Source: Streptomyces sp. NBC_00568 (GTDB lineage: Bacteria > Actinomycetota > Actinomycetes > Streptomycetales > Streptomycetaceae). Taken from it: a stretch of DNA of 64,000 nt. This document shows, one piece after another, positions 7,779 through 15,938 of this stretch. Position 1 is the stretch's first letter; the number at the start of each line of letters is the position of its first letter. The notes under the pieces were generated by a model. The model was not told the DNA's origin and made no database searches. It was given only the letters and a program-made list of their open reading frames with translations. Made by a program: the position numbers and the translations under genes. The stretch lies in the NCBI RefSeq assembly GCF_026341855.1, contig NZ_JAPENW010000001.1, positions 6,625,001 to 6,689,000 of the forward strand. Direction: 5' to 3'.

Positions 7779-8507
7779 ATGAGTACCGCGCGAGGGGCAC
7801 GTGCCCGAGCCAGGATCGAGGTCACCGCCGCCATCAAGGAAGAGGCGCGCAGACAGCTCGCCGCGGAGGGCGCCGCCAAGCTCTCGCTGCGGGCCGTGGC
7901 CCGTGAGCTCGGGATGGTCTCGTCCGCGCTGTACAGGTATTTCCCCAGCAGGGACGACTTGTTGACCGCGCTCATCATCGACGCCTACGACTCCCTGGGC
8001 GAGGCGGCGGAGTCGGCGCACGCCGAGGTGGCCGCCGCCGGTCCCCGGGAGCGCTGGATCGCCGTGTGCGTGGCGGCGCGGCGCTGGGCGCTGGGGCATC
8101 CGCACGAGTACGCGCTCATCTACGGTTCCCCCGTCCCCGGGTACACGGCGCCGCAGGAGACCGTTCCGGCCGCCTCCCGGGTCGGCCTGCTCCTGATCGG
8201 CATCGTCCGGGACGCGTACCGGGGCAAGGGTGTGGCCCGCACACCACTGCCCGTCGAACTGAAGGCCGAGGCGCGGCGGATCTCCGCCGACCTCGCGCCC
8301 GATCTGCCGCCCGAGGTGATCGTGGCGCTGGTGGCCGCCTGGGCACAGCTCTACGGGTTGATCGGATTCGAGCTGTTCGGCCAGTTCAACCGGGTCGTGG
8401 AGGACCGTGAGCCGTTCTTCCGGCATGCCGTGGGCCGGCTCGCGCACGATGTGGGGCTCGTCCACCCGGAGCCGGGTGCGACCGCCGGTGGAGCGCCTTC
8501 GTCGTAG
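7779..8507 (+). CDS. TetR-family transcriptional regulator (WHG-type ligand domain)
   Basis: 242 residues. The N-terminal HTH is clear: KLSLRAVARELGMVSSALYRYFPSRDDLLTALI. The C-terminal domain (RWALGHPHEYALIYGSPVPGY) matches the TetR_C_13/WHG-type ligand-binding group common in Streptomyces. The start ATG (MSTARG) is preceded by a GACACT box 7 nt away and no Shine-Dalgarno, so it may be leaderless. It is divergent from the Ddn-type gene and should bind the repeated sites between them, repressing both. Its last ~40 bp are repeated 91 bp downstream. The ligand is unknown. Confidence 0.93.
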   Translation: MSTARGARARARIEVTAAIKEEARRQLAAEGAAKLSLRAVARELGMVSSALYRYFPSRDDLLTALIIDAYDSLGEAAESAHAEVAAAGPRERWIAVCVAARRWALGHPHEYALIYGSPVPGYTAPQETVPAASRVGLLLIGIVRDAYRGKGVARTPLPVELKAEARRISADLAPDLPPEVIVALVAAWAQLYGLIGFELFGQFNRVVEDREPFFRHAVGRLAHDVGLVHPEPGATAGGAPSS

Positions 8508-8624
8508 CCCCGGTCGCCTCCGTCGTAGGCCCGGGCTCACCGACGCCGTACTCCATCCGGAGCCGGGCACGACCGCCGGTGGAACGCCTTCGTCGTACGC
8601 CCGGGCTCACCGAGGCCGTACTCC
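8466..8624. repeat. Direct repeats derived from the TetR gene 3' end
   Basis: 8466-8506 (last codons of the TetR gene) recurs at 8557-8597 with three to four changes. A second related pair, GCCCGGGCTCACCGASGCC plus TACTCC context, lies at 8521-8554 and 8591-8624. The two pairs interlock, giving a patchwork of duplicated ends. Confidence 0.8.
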
Positions 8625-8681
8625 GCGGGGAGTACGGGTGATCACCTCGCCCGGCGGACGCCGCCGCCGTGTCCGTCCGTC

Positions 8682-8687
8682 TAGCGT
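8682..8687 (+). promoter_or_regulatory. -10 box (TAGCGT) for a leaderless histidine kinase mRNA
   Basis: TAGCGT lies 7 nt before the kinase ATG and there is no Shine-Dalgarno, the standard leaderless arrangement in Streptomyces. Confidence 0.55.
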
Positions 8688-8694
8688 GACGGTC

Positions 8695-9930
8695 ATGGAA
8701 GAGCAGCACACGCCCGCGGGTCCGACGTGGGGCGGTCCACCGCGGCGGTGGCACGGGCCGCCCGGGTGGAACCGCTGGAACGACGAGGAGCGCCGCGCGC
8801 GCTGGCCGTGGCGTTCCACGCTGCTGCTGACCGCCTTCGTGCTCCTCGGCTCCACCTTCGCGGCCCACGCCCAGCACGGCGACCGGCTCGCCCTGGACTT
8901 CTTCGCCAGGGCGCTCCTCGTGGTGGGTTCCGGTCTGCTGCTCTGGCGACAGCGGTACCCCGTGTTCGTCGTGTTCGGCACCGCTGCCGTCGCCCTGGTC
9001 TATGTGGCCGCGGGATACCCGTACGGTCCGGTCTTCCTTCCTGTCGCCGTGGGCTGCTTCAGCGCCGTGGTCGCCGGGCACCGCCGGGCCGCCTGGACGG
9101 CGATCGGCCTGCTGTGGGCAGGGCATCTCGTGGTGGCCCACTGGCTGTACCGCCGCCTGCCCCCGACGGGCGACGGCCCTCCTTCCTGGATGCAGGAGAT
9201 CGGCATCGCCACCTGGGTCGTGGCGGTGCTGGCGCTGTCGGAGCTGGTCCGTGTGCGCCGCGAGCAGTGGGCCCGCGACCGCGCGGAGCGCGCGCAGGCC
9301 GCCCGGAGGCGCGCCGACGAGGAGCGGCTGCGGATCGCCCGGGAACTGCACGACGTGCTGGCGCACAGCATCTCGGTGATCAACGTCCAGGCGGGCGTCG
9401 GTCTGGCGCTGCTGGACTCCGACCCCGAGCAGGCGCGTACGGCGCTGACCACCATCAAGGCGGCCAGCAAGGAGGCGCTGGGCGAGGTCCGCCAGGTGCT
9501 CGACACGCTGCGCGCGCCGGGTGAGGCGCCGCGCGCGCCCGCGCCGGGGCTCGACCGGCTCCCCGAACTGGTCGAGCAGGCGGCGGGCGCCGGCCTGACG
9601 GTCGAGATCGAGGGCGAGGTCCCGACGCCAGGGCCCGGCACGGATCTCGCCGCGTTCCGCATCATCCAGGAGGCGCTCACCAACGTCGTACGGCATTCGG
9701 GTTCGCGCCGCGCGCGCGTGCGGCTCGAACACGCGGAGGGCGCGCTGCGCCTGCGGATCGACGACGACGGGCCGGCCACCGGCGCGGACGCGGGCGGCAG
9801 CGGCAACGGGCTCGCGGGTATGCGGGAGCGGGCGGCGGCACTGGGTGGCACGATCGAGGCGGGTCCGCGCGACGACGGAGGGTTCCGGGTGCTGGCCGTA
9901 CTGCCGTGGAAGGTCAAGGAGGACCGGTGA
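8695..9930 (+). CDS. NarL-type sensor histidine kinase
   Basis: 411 residues. A Trp/Arg-rich cytoplasmic head is followed by about five membrane helices (residues ~40-180). After a basic coiled region (RAERAQAARRRADEERLRI) comes the HisKA_3 phosphoacceptor ARELHDVLAHSISVINVQA. The HATPase domain has FRIIQEALTNVVRHS (N box), DDDGP and GNGLAGMRERAAALGG (G boxes). It autophosphorylates on the H-box histidine and passes phosphate to the downstream regulator, whose GTG overlaps its TGA (GTGA). The signal is unknown; the sensor has no large extracytoplasmic domain, so an intramembrane or envelope cue is plausible. Confidence 0.95.
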   Translation: MEEQHTPAGPTWGGPPRRWHGPPGWNRWNDEERRARWPWRSTLLLTAFVLLGSTFAAHAQHGDRLALDFFARALLVVGSGLLLWRQRYPVFVVFGTAAVALVYVAAGYPYGPVFLPVAVGCFSAVVAGHRRAAWTAIGLLWAGHLVVAHWLYRRLPPTGDGPPSWMQEIGIATWVVAVLALSELVRVRREQWARDRAERAQAARRRADEERLRIARELHDVLAHSISVINVQAGVGLALLDSDPEQARTALTTIKAASKEALGEVRQVLDTLRAPGEAPRAPAPGLDRLPELVEQAAGAGLTVEIEGEVPTPGPGTDLAAFRIIQEALTNVVRHSGSRRARVRLEHAEGALRLRIDDDGPATGADAGGSGNGLAGMRERAAALGGTIEAGPRDDGGFRVLAVLPWKVKEDR

Positions 9931-10592
9931 TCCGCGTACTGCTCGCCGACGACCAGTCACTGGTCAGGGCCGGCTTCAAGGCGCTGCTCGACGCGCAGCC
10001 GGACATCGAGGTGGCCGGAGAGGCCGCCGACGGCGAGGAAGCGGTGCGCGTCGTCCGTGAACTGCGCCCCGACGTCGTCCTGATGGACATCCGGATGCCC
10101 CTGATGGACGGCCTCGCGGCCACGCGCCGCATCACCGGCGATGCGGACCTGAAGGACGTCAAGGTGGTCATGCTCACCACCTTCGAGCTCGACGAGTACG
10201 TCTTCGAGGCCATCCGTTCCGGTGCTTCCGGCTTCCTGGTCAAGGACACCGAGCCCGAGGAACTACTGCGGGCCGTACGGGCGGTGGTCGAGGGCGACGC
10301 CCTGCTCTCGCCCGGGGTGACGCGCCGGCTGATCTCCGAGTTCGCGGCCCGTTCCAAGGAACCCGAGTCCGCCGCGTCCCTCGCCGAACTCACCGAGCGG
10401 GAAAGGGAGGTGATGGCCCTGGTCGGCATCGGCCTCTCGAACGACGAGATCGCCCGCCGCCTGGTCGTCAGCCCGCTCACGGCCAAGACCCATGTCAGCC
10501 GGACGATGGTGAAGCTCGGGGCGCGCGACCGGGCCCAACTGGTCGTGCTGGCCTATGAGTCGGGGTTGGTGCGGCCGGGCTGGCTGGGCTGA
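9927..10592 (+). CDS. NarL/LuxR-type response regulator
   Basis: 221 residues. The receiver domain starts RVLLADDQSLVRAG, carries the phospho-Asp in VVLMDIRMPLMDG and the Thr/Lys switch residues in VVMLTTFE and GFLVKDT. The C-terminal LuxR HTH is complete: LTEREREVMALVGIGLSNDEIA then TAKTHVSRTMVKLGARDRAQLVV. It is coupled to the kinase by a 4-bp overlap. Its 3' end overlaps the convergent small membrane protein gene by 40 bp. Target genes cannot be inferred from this window. Confidence 0.96.
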   Translation: MIRVLLADDQSLVRAGFKALLDAQPDIEVAGEAADGEEAVRVVRELRPDVVLMDIRMPLMDGLAATRRITGDADLKDVKVVMLTTFELDEYVFEAIRSGASGFLVKDTEPEELLRAVRAVVEGDALLSPGVTRRLISEFAARSKEPESAASLAELTEREREVMALVGIGLSNDEIARRLVVSPLTAKTHVSRTMVKLGARDRAQLVVLAYESGLVRPGWLG

Positions 10593-10885
10593 GGCTCCGC
10601 CTGGTCGTGGAAGCGGAACAGTACGGTGGCCACCCGTAGAGCGAAGAGGACGGCGGCCAGGGCGGCCCCAGCGGTGACGAGCGCCCGTACCGCGCCGTGC
10701 GACAGGTCCAGGAAGAGGGCGGGCCCGCTGACGACCCCGAAGGCGACCGCCGCGACGAACGCCGCGCTGGCCAAGGCGTATCCGATCTCGACAGTGGCCG
10801 CGTCCCGCTGTGCCTGGGTGCGCCGGGCGCGCGTCCCTTGCGCGCGGCTGCGGTAACTGTCGCTGCTCTCCCCGTTGTTGCTCAT
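10553..10885 (-). CDS. Small two-helix membrane protein (DUF6332-like)
   Basis: 110 residues. A polar, basic head (SRAQGTRARRTQAQRDAATVEIGYAL) leads into two hydrophobic helices (ALASAAFVAAVAFGVVSGP and VRALVTAGAALAAVLFALRV), then a short Pro/Gln-rich tail. The head plus two-helix design resembles a small Streptomyces membrane family (DUF6332, from memory). No catalytic motif is seen. The ATG at 10885 fits best. The 3' end overlaps the response regulator gene tail-to-tail. Function unknown. Confidence 0.7.
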   Translation of the reverse strand: MSNNGESSDSYRSRAQGTRARRTQAQRDAATVEIGYALASAAFVAAVAFGVVSGPALFLDLSHGAVRALVTAGAALAAVLFALRVATVLFRFHDQAEPQPSQPGRTNPDS

Positions 10886-10902
10886 GCCTCGAGTCAACAG
10901 GC

Positions 10903-10937
10903 ACGCGCCCGGCGGGGCAAGGACCCGCCGGGCGCGT
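10903..10937 (-). terminator. Strong hairpin between the MFS gene and the small membrane protein gene
   Basis: A perfect 14-bp stem (ACGCGCCCGGCGGG pairs with 10924-10937) has a 7-nt loop. It lies 16 bp past the MFS stop and before the next leftward gene, so it should end the MFS transcript. Confidence 0.85.
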
Positions 10938-10952
10938 TCGTCGGAGCGTCCT

Positions 10953-12434
10953 CTAGTCGCGGACGGCGACCCGCTCCGACTCCGCCGCCTTCCGGACGGA
11001 CTGGGCGACGACGACAGATTCCTGTGGACGTCGCGTGCGCAGGCCGGGCAGGGTGATCAGCAGACCCACGAAGGCGATGCCGGTCACCACCATCAGGCCG
11101 GGCCGGTAACTGTCGAGAACGTCCTGGGGCGAGGAGCCCTCGGAGGAGTTCGCGGTGACGACCGCCGTGACGACCGCGAGGAAGATCGCGCCGCCGACCT
11201 GAACGGAGGTGTTGAGCAGGCCCGAGACCATGCCCTGTTCGTGGTCGTCGACGCCGTTGGTCGCCTGGATGTTGAGGGACGGGAAGACCAGGGCGCACGC
11301 GGCGCCGATCAGCAGCATGGTCGGCAGGATGACCGCCGCGTAGACCGGGTCGAGGTCGACGCGGAGGAAGAGCGCGTACCCGACGACCATCAGGGCGAAG
11401 CCCGTCGCGATGAGCCGGGGTGTGCCGAACCGGTCGACGACGGCCCCCACCTTCGTGGAGGACAGCGCCACCAGCGCGCCGGCCGGCAGGAAGGCGAGCG
11501 CGGTGTGCAGCGCCGACCAGCCCAGCAGCGACTGCATGTAGAGCGTCACCAGGAACTGGAATCCGACGTACGAGCCGAAGAACGCCATCGCGCCGAGCTG
11601 GGCCCGGATCTGGCTGCCGGAACGCAGGACGCCGAGCCGGATCAGCGGGCTCGGGCTGCGTCGCTCGATGCCGACGAAGACGGTGAGCAGTACGGCGACG
11701 GCGAGGAAGGACAGCAGAGTGCGGGCCGATCCCCAGCCGGCCTCGGGCGCTTGGACGACCGTGAAGACGAGCAAGAGCATCGAGGCGGTGCCGAGGATGG
11801 CTCCCGGGATGTCATAGCCGCGGTGGTCCTTCTCGCGCTCGCTGCGCGGGATGAGCTTCAGGCCCGCGAACAGGGCGACGACGGCGATGGGCGCGGGAAG
11901 CAGCATGGTCAGCCGCCAGCTCGCCTCGGTCAGCAGCCCGGACAGGACCAGGCCCATGGAGAAGCCGGTGGCCGCGCACGTGGTGTAGATCGAGAGCGCG
12001 CGGTTGCGCAGCGGGCCCTCGGCGAACGTCGTCGTGATGATCGACAGGCCGGCGGGCGCGGTGAACGCGGCGCTCAGCCCCTTGATGAAACGGCTGGCGA
12101 TCAGCAGCGGGCCCGAGTCGACGAGCCCGCCGAGCAGCGAGGCGAGCGCGAACACCGCGAGGGCCACCAGGAAGACCTGGCGGCGGCCCAGCAGGTCGGC
12201 GGTGCGTCCGCCGAGGAGGAGCAGCCCGCCGTAACCCAGGATGTAGCCGCTGACGATCCATTGGAGCGTCGAGGTGGAGAGGTCGAGTTCGGAGCCGATG
12301 GACGGCAGTGCGACGCCGACCATCGACACGTCCAGCGCGTCCAGGAACATCGCGGCGCAGAGCACGAGCAGGGTGCCCCACAGACGAGGGGTCCAGCGTC
12401 CCTGCGGCGCGGGGTGGGTGAGCGGAGAGGTCAT
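10953..12434 (-). CDS. MFS transporter, DHA2 (EmrB/QacA-like) drug exporter
   Basis: 493 residues with 14 predicted membrane helices. Signature pieces include LDALDVSMVGVALPSI in helix 1 (motif D1), WIVSGYILGYGGLLLLGGRTADLLGRR (motif A) and the helix-5 antiporter segment ATGFSMGLVLSGLL (motif C-like). It should export a small toxic or antibiotic compound in exchange for protons. It is divergent from a MarR regulator with a TGCATTCAATGCA palindrome between them, the usual drug-inducible exporter arrangement. The substrate is unknown. A strong hairpin follows the stop codon. Confidence 0.94.
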   Translation of the reverse strand: MTSPLTHPAPQGRWTPRLWGTLLVLCAAMFLDALDVSMVGVALPSIGSELDLSTSTLQWIVSGYILGYGGLLLLGGRTADLLGRRQVFLVALAVFALASLLGGLVDSGPLLIASRFIKGLSAAFTAPAGLSIITTTFAEGPLRNRALSIYTTCAATGFSMGLVLSGLLTEASWRLTMLLPAPIAVVALFAGLKLIPRSEREKDHRGYDIPGAILGTASMLLLVFTVVQAPEAGWGSARTLLSFLAVAVLLTVFVGIERRSPSPLIRLGVLRSGSQIRAQLGAMAFFGSYVGFQFLVTLYMQSLLGWSALHTALAFLPAGALVALSSTKVGAVVDRFGTPRLIATGFALMVVGYALFLRVDLDPVYAAVILPTMLLIGAACALVFPSLNIQATNGVDDHEQGMVSGLLNTSVQVGGAIFLAVVTAVVTANSSEGSSPQDVLDSYRPGLMVVTGIAFVGLLITLPGLRTRRPQESVVVAQSVRKAAESERVAVRD

Positions 12435-12455
12435 GCGTCAGACAGTACATGCACA

Positions 12456-12468
12456 TGCATTCAATGCA
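12456..12468. promoter_or_regulatory. MarR-type operator (TGCATTCAATGCA)
   Basis: Perfect 13-bp palindrome in the 85-bp gap between MFS and MarR. Further ATGCA/TGCAT half-sites flank it on both sides (12449-12460 and around 12484), so two dimers may bind. Confidence 0.7.
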
Positions 12469-12507
12469 AGCGCATTTAATTCCGATGCAACAAAGTCGAT
12501 TCTTTGC

Positions 12508-12513
12508 TACGGT
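12508..12513 (+). promoter_or_regulatory. -10 box (TACGGT) for a leaderless marR mRNA
   Basis: TACGGT is 6 nt before the MarR ATG with no Shine-Dalgarno. The operator palindrome lies about 40 bp upstream, so repression and self-control are plausible. Confidence 0.5.
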
Positions 12514-12519
12514 GCGCGC

Positions 12520-12933
12520 ATGGCGGCGACGAATGCCGAGCAAGGGCTCGTGGACCAGTGGCGCGACATCCTCGCGGTGCACGCCCGCACCCTCTGTGAG
12601 CTCGATCGCGAGCTGCATCGACACGGGCTGGGCGCCAGCGACTTCGAGGTCCTCGACGTGCTGGCGGAGGGCACCGCGACGGACGGCGGCCCCTCCTACC
12701 GTGTCCAGGAGATCGCCGAGCGGGTCCATCTCAGTCAGAGCGCCCTGTCCCGGCTGATCGGCCGCCTGGAGAAGGACGGTCTCGTGACGCGCGGGATGTG
12801 CCCGGAGGACCGACGGGGTGTGCGCGTGTGCATCACGCCGAAGGGGCGTGAACTGCACGGCGAGGTGAAGCCGTTGCAGCGCGCGGTCCTCACTCGGATG
12901 CTGGCGGGCGGCCCGGCGGCCTCCTGCGAGTGA
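12520..12933 (+). CDS. MarR-family transcriptional regulator
   Basis: 137 residues with the winged HTH typical of MarR: YRVQEIAERVHLSQSALSRLIGRLEKDGLVTRGMCPEDRRGVRVCITPKG. The DxRG wing motif is present as EDRRGV. The N-terminal helix (VDQWRDILAVHARTLCELDRELHRHGLG) forms the dimer surface. It probably represses the divergent exporter and itself and is released by a phenolic or drug ligand (family knowledge). The start ATG is the one with a leaderless -10 box. Confidence 0.95.
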   Translation: MAATNAEQGLVDQWRDILAVHARTLCELDRELHRHGLGASDFEVLDVLAEGTATDGGPSYRVQEIAERVHLSQSALSRLIGRLEKDGLVTRGMCPEDRRGVRVCITPKGRELHGEVKPLQRAVLTRMLAGGPAASCE

Positions 12934-12972
12934 CCGGGCGGTCCCGCCGGCCGTGGTCGCCCGGCTTGCCCG

Positions 12973-13028
12973 GTTCAGGCCGCGCGAGGGGCCACGGCAG
13001 TCCGTTCAGGCCGCGCGAGGGGCCACGG
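12973..13028. repeat. 25-bp direct repeat
   Basis: GTTCAGGCCGCGCGAGGGGC plus CACGG occurs at 12973-12997 and again exactly at 13004-13028. It lies in the gap between MarR and the convergent maleylpyruvate-isomerase-fold gene. Confidence 0.85.
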
Positions 13029-13095
13029 TCGTCCGGATCGGGGCCCCAGCCACTCGTCGGCAGTCTCCGGGCGCCCCGGACTCCGGCCTCGGGCG

Positions 13096-13854
13096 TCAGC
13101 TCCAGGTGATGCCGGACTTCTCCCGCCACAGGCCGGCGAGCGAGGCGTCCCCCGTCACGCTCGGGAACGGCACACGGTTCCACAGCGCCAGGTAGAGACG
13201 CGCGGCCGGACCTGCCAACTCACAGTCCACATCCGCGTGGACGTCCACGTGAGCGTGCTCCCCGCGTTCGCTGAGCGGCGGCTGGGACGAGAGCCGTACG
13301 GTCCACACCGCGTCCGGGTGGTCGGTGGCACGCACCCGCAGCACACGAGGCTCCTCGGTGCGCACCCCGCTCTTCGAGCGCCCGTGGAACCCGCGCAGCA
13401 ACTCGTCGATCCCGTCGACCGCGAAGCCCGGTGGGATCGCGACCGCCACCCCGCCGAGCGCCGATTCGGCGTCGACCCGGTGCACGGTGGTCTCGTGCGC
13501 CTGCCTGCGCGCCCAGAAGGCCAGCGGCGAGGGCGCCGGCAGGAAGCTCCAGCACCGCACGTCCGGCGAGGCGCCCGCCAGGGTGTCCACGAGCGTCCGG
13601 TGCCCGTCCCTGAACCAGGTCAGCAGCTCGTCGCCGTCGAGATCAGGCAGTCCGCCGTCGGGGTGGTACGAGGTGTGTCCCTCCGCGACGAACGCGGTGG
13701 CCCAGCGGTGGACCATGCCCGTGTGCCGCACCAGATCCCTGACCTGCCAGTCGGGACAGGTCGCGACCTTGGCGTCGACCCCCGCCAACTCGGCGGCCGC
13801 GACCAGCAACCGGCCTTCCCGGTCAAGGGTTTCCACGAACTCAGGAATCTCCAT
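13096..13854 (-). CDS. Maleylpyruvate isomerase (MDMPI/DinB-fold) family protein
   Basis: 252 residues. The N-terminal four-helix DinB-like domain has WQVRDLVRHTGMVHRWA and ARRQAHETTVHRVDAE, which supply metal-binding histidines. The C-terminal part is the SCP2-like MDMPI_C domain. Characterised relatives use mycothiol to isomerise maleylpyruvate, but most actinobacterial paralogues have no known substrate. It is a lone gene. The ATG start has a CACACT box 6 nt upstream and may be leaderless. No aromatic-degradation genes lie nearby, so a detoxification role is as likely as catabolism. Confidence 0.88.
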   Translation of the reverse strand: MEIPEFVETLDREGRLLVAAAELAGVDAKVATCPDWQVRDLVRHTGMVHRWATAFVAEGHTSYHPDGGLPDLDGDELLTWFRDGHRTLVDTLAGASPDVRCWSFLPAPSPLAFWARRQAHETTVHRVDAESALGGVAVAIPPGFAVDGIDELLRGFHGRSKSGVRTEEPRVLRVRATDHPDAVWTVRLSSQPPLSERGEHAHVDVHADVDCELAGPAARLYLALWNRVPFPSVTGDASLAGLWREKSGITWS

Positions 13855-14519
13855 GCCGCGAGTGTGCCGGATGCGGGGCCGTCGGGGGAGCAGGGGAGCA
13901 GAGAGCAGCGGAGTGGAGAGGACAGAGCGTGCGGCCGGTTGTGACGTGCGGCACGGCCCGGCGGATCGCCTCCGAACTGATGGACCGCCTCGACGCACGC
14001 AGCCGTTTCGAGGCCGGCGTACGCGCCGTTCAGCAGGGCTGGTTGCCGGCCCGCCCCTGAATCGCGGTCCAGGGGGCCGGACGACGATGTCCGGGGCGGG
14101 ACGGATGACCTCAGGAGCGGCCGTCCCACTCGGGCGACGTGCTGAAGGAGCCCTGTCGACGGCATGCGGCCGTTCCGCCGGTGTCCGCAACGATGGTGGA
14201 GCAGGCCCCACAGGCGGCCGAGCCGTGCCGCAGGGACCACCGGCACTCGCGGCGGATGCCACAGGCCGGAAGTGCGCCCGGGCGCGTCCCGTGACGGTGC
14301 TCGATGCACTCGCTCGGGGGCGTCGTCCAGTACGTGGTCGACTCGCGGGAGTCATCACCGGCCGAGGTCCTCGGTCCGGTGGCGCAGCTCGTGTGCGGGG
14401 ATCGTTCTTCAGGCGGTAGCCGGAGTTCGGGCCTTCGCGGAGGGAGCCGGTGCGGACCGGCGGAGAGGCAGAGGGCTCCGCGGAGCCGCCGGCGGCGGCG
14501 CTCGGAGCCCCGCGCCCGC
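13855..14519. other. Intergenic region (665 bp) with one small candidate ORF
   Basis: Only the 39-codon ORF at 13941 looks at all protein-like. The rest has no recognisable gene, repeat array or strong hairpin on inspection. Confidence 0.5.
13941..14060 (+). CDS. Candidate small ORF, unknown
   Basis: 39 codons from GTG to TGA. The product has an amphipathic, helix-like sequence (RRIASELMDRLDARSRFEAG) ending in QQGWLPARP. Upstream purines (GGAGAGGACA) lie too far to be a good ribosome site. Codon third positions are mostly G/C, but that is weak evidence in this genome. It could equally be chance or the tail of a decayed gene. Confidence 0.25.
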   Translation: MTCGTARRIASELMDRLDARSRFEAGVRAVQQGWLPARP

Positions 14520-15722
14520 TCACCCCACCGCGGCCCGGCGCGTGGCGAATCCGATGAGGGCGGCCACGGCCGCCAGTGCCGCGACGCTCGTGAGCGCCGT
14601 CGGCAGGGAGTACCAGTCGGCCATGAACCCGATCGCGGGCGGCCCGAGCAGCATGCCCCCGTACCCGAGGGTGGAGGCGATGGCGACCCCGCTCGCTCCG
14701 GCGAGCGCTCCGGCTCGCTCGACCGCGACAGGGAAGATATTGGCGAGGCCGAGCCCGGTGACGGCGAAACCGAGCAGCGCGGCCCAGGTGGAGGGCGCGA
14801 GCGAGCCGAGCAGCATGCCGAGCGCGGCCGTCGTGCCGCCCGCGACCAACGTCCGGGTCCGGCCGAGGCGTTCGAGCAGGGCCGTCCCGCTGAGGCGGCC
14901 GATCGTCATGGCGAGGGCGAAGCACGAGTAGCCGGCGGCGGCGATCCCCGGGTGTGCGTCCAGGTCCTGCTCCAGGTGGAGCGCGCCCCAGTCCGCGAGC
15001 GCGCCTTCGCCGTACGCCGTGCACAGGGCGATCAGGCCGAAGACGACGACCAGACCACGGGTACGGCCGTCGGGACGCGCCTGCGCCGGGCTCCCGTCGC
15101 TGCGTGGGCGGTCCGGTGCATCGGGGACGTCCTGCCGCAGCAGCGCGCGTCCCGCGACGGCGGTCACGAGCAGGCCGAGGACGGCCATCCCGAACAGATG
15201 GCGCGTCGGTGACAGATGTGCGGCGACCAGCCCCCCGAGCCCCGCCCCGAGCATGCCGCCCAGGCTGTACGCCGCGTGGAAACTGGGCATCACGGGGCGC
15301 CGCAGTGCGGCCACGAGATCGACGGCCGCGCTGTTCGCGGCGACGTTCATCCCGCCGTACGCGGCGCCGAAGACCAGCAGGACGAGGCCCAGGGCCGGGA
15401 CCGAGTGGGTGAGCGGGGGCAGGACGACGCTCAGGGACAGCACCACGCCGCAGACCACGGTCACCGGGTGGCTGCCGAACCGTCGGCAGAGCCGTCCGGT
15501 GAGCATCATGGTGATCACGGCACCGGCGGAGACGCCGAGGAGGGCGAGGCCGAGAGCGCCGGCGGAGGCACCGGTCTGGTGCTTGATGGCGGGGATGCGG
15601 ACGACCCAGCCGGCGAAGACGAAGCCGTCGAGGGCGAAGAACGCGGTGAGCACGACGCGGAGTCGGGTGAGGGAGCGGTCCGGCACAACGCTGTGCGGGC
15701 TGGTTTTGTTTATTAGCGGCAC
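14520..15722 (-). CDS. MFS transporter (sugar/exporter-like, 12 helices)
   Basis: 400 residues, 12 predicted membrane helices in two six-helix halves linked by a polar loop (DVPDAPDRPRSDGSPAQARPDG). The first helix reads VVLTAFFALDGFVFAGWVVRIPAI, which is typical of the MFS subgroup related to FucP/inner-membrane YbjJ-like proteins. Substrate unknown. I use the GTG at 15722 because an acgTTA-type -10 (TAACGT on the coding strand) lies 6 nt upstream. A GTG at 15686 would place the operator-like repeat in the leader. The gene is followed by the gene-poor 13.9-14.5 kb spacer. Confidence 0.88.
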   Translation of the reverse strand: MPLINKTSPHSVVPDRSLTRLRVVLTAFFALDGFVFAGWVVRIPAIKHQTGASAGALGLALLGVSAGAVITMMLTGRLCRRFGSHPVTVVCGVVLSLSVVLPPLTHSVPALGLVLLVFGAAYGGMNVAANSAAVDLVAALRRPVMPSFHAAYSLGGMLGAGLGGLVAAHLSPTRHLFGMAVLGLLVTAVAGRALLRQDVPDAPDRPRSDGSPAQARPDGRTRGLVVVFGLIALCTAYGEGALADWGALHLEQDLDAHPGIAAAGYSCFALAMTIGRLSGTALLERLGRTRTLVAGGTTAALGMLLGSLAPSTWAALLGFAVTGLGLANIFPVAVERAGALAGASGVAIASTLGYGGMLLGPPAIGFMADWYSLPTALTSVAALAAVAALIGFATRRAAVG

Positions 15723-15726
15723 AAAC
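15708..15726. promoter_or_regulatory. Operator-like inverted repeat at the MFS start
   Basis: GTTTATTAGCGGCACAAAC is an imperfect 19-bp inverted repeat (GTTT-T/A-AAAC arms), markedly AT-rich for this genome. It spans the proposed GTG start. It resembles NagC/ROK- or TetR-type sites, but no adjacent regulator is evident. Confidence 0.45.
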
Positions 15727-15728
15727 TC

Positions 15729-15734
15729 ACGTTA
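15729..15734 (-). promoter_or_regulatory. -10 box (TAACGT) for leaderless MFS mRNA
   Basis: On the coding strand TAACGT is 6 nt before the GTG at 15722, consistent with leaderless transcription. Confidence 0.45.
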
Positions 15735-15890
15735 GACGGGTGCCCGGCTCAGGGCAAGGGAAGCGTCGGGCGGGTGCCGCGCTGGGGCGAAAGGAGACGT
15801 GGGCCGGAGCGCGCCGGGCGGGGCACCACGAAGGAACGGGGCGACCGGGGCCCCGATGGGAGGGGAATCCCTGTCGCCCCGCGGCCCGGC

Positions 15891-15921
15891 GTTCGCCGTC
15901 CCACCTGCCCGGACGGCGAAC
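15891..15921 (-). terminator. Hairpin terminator of the GapB-type gene
   Basis: GTTCGCCGTCC pairs perfectly with GGACGGCGAAC over a 9-nt loop, starting 17 bp past the GAPDH stop codon. Confidence 0.8.
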
Positions 15922-15938
15922 CACGCGCTGCTTCCGGC

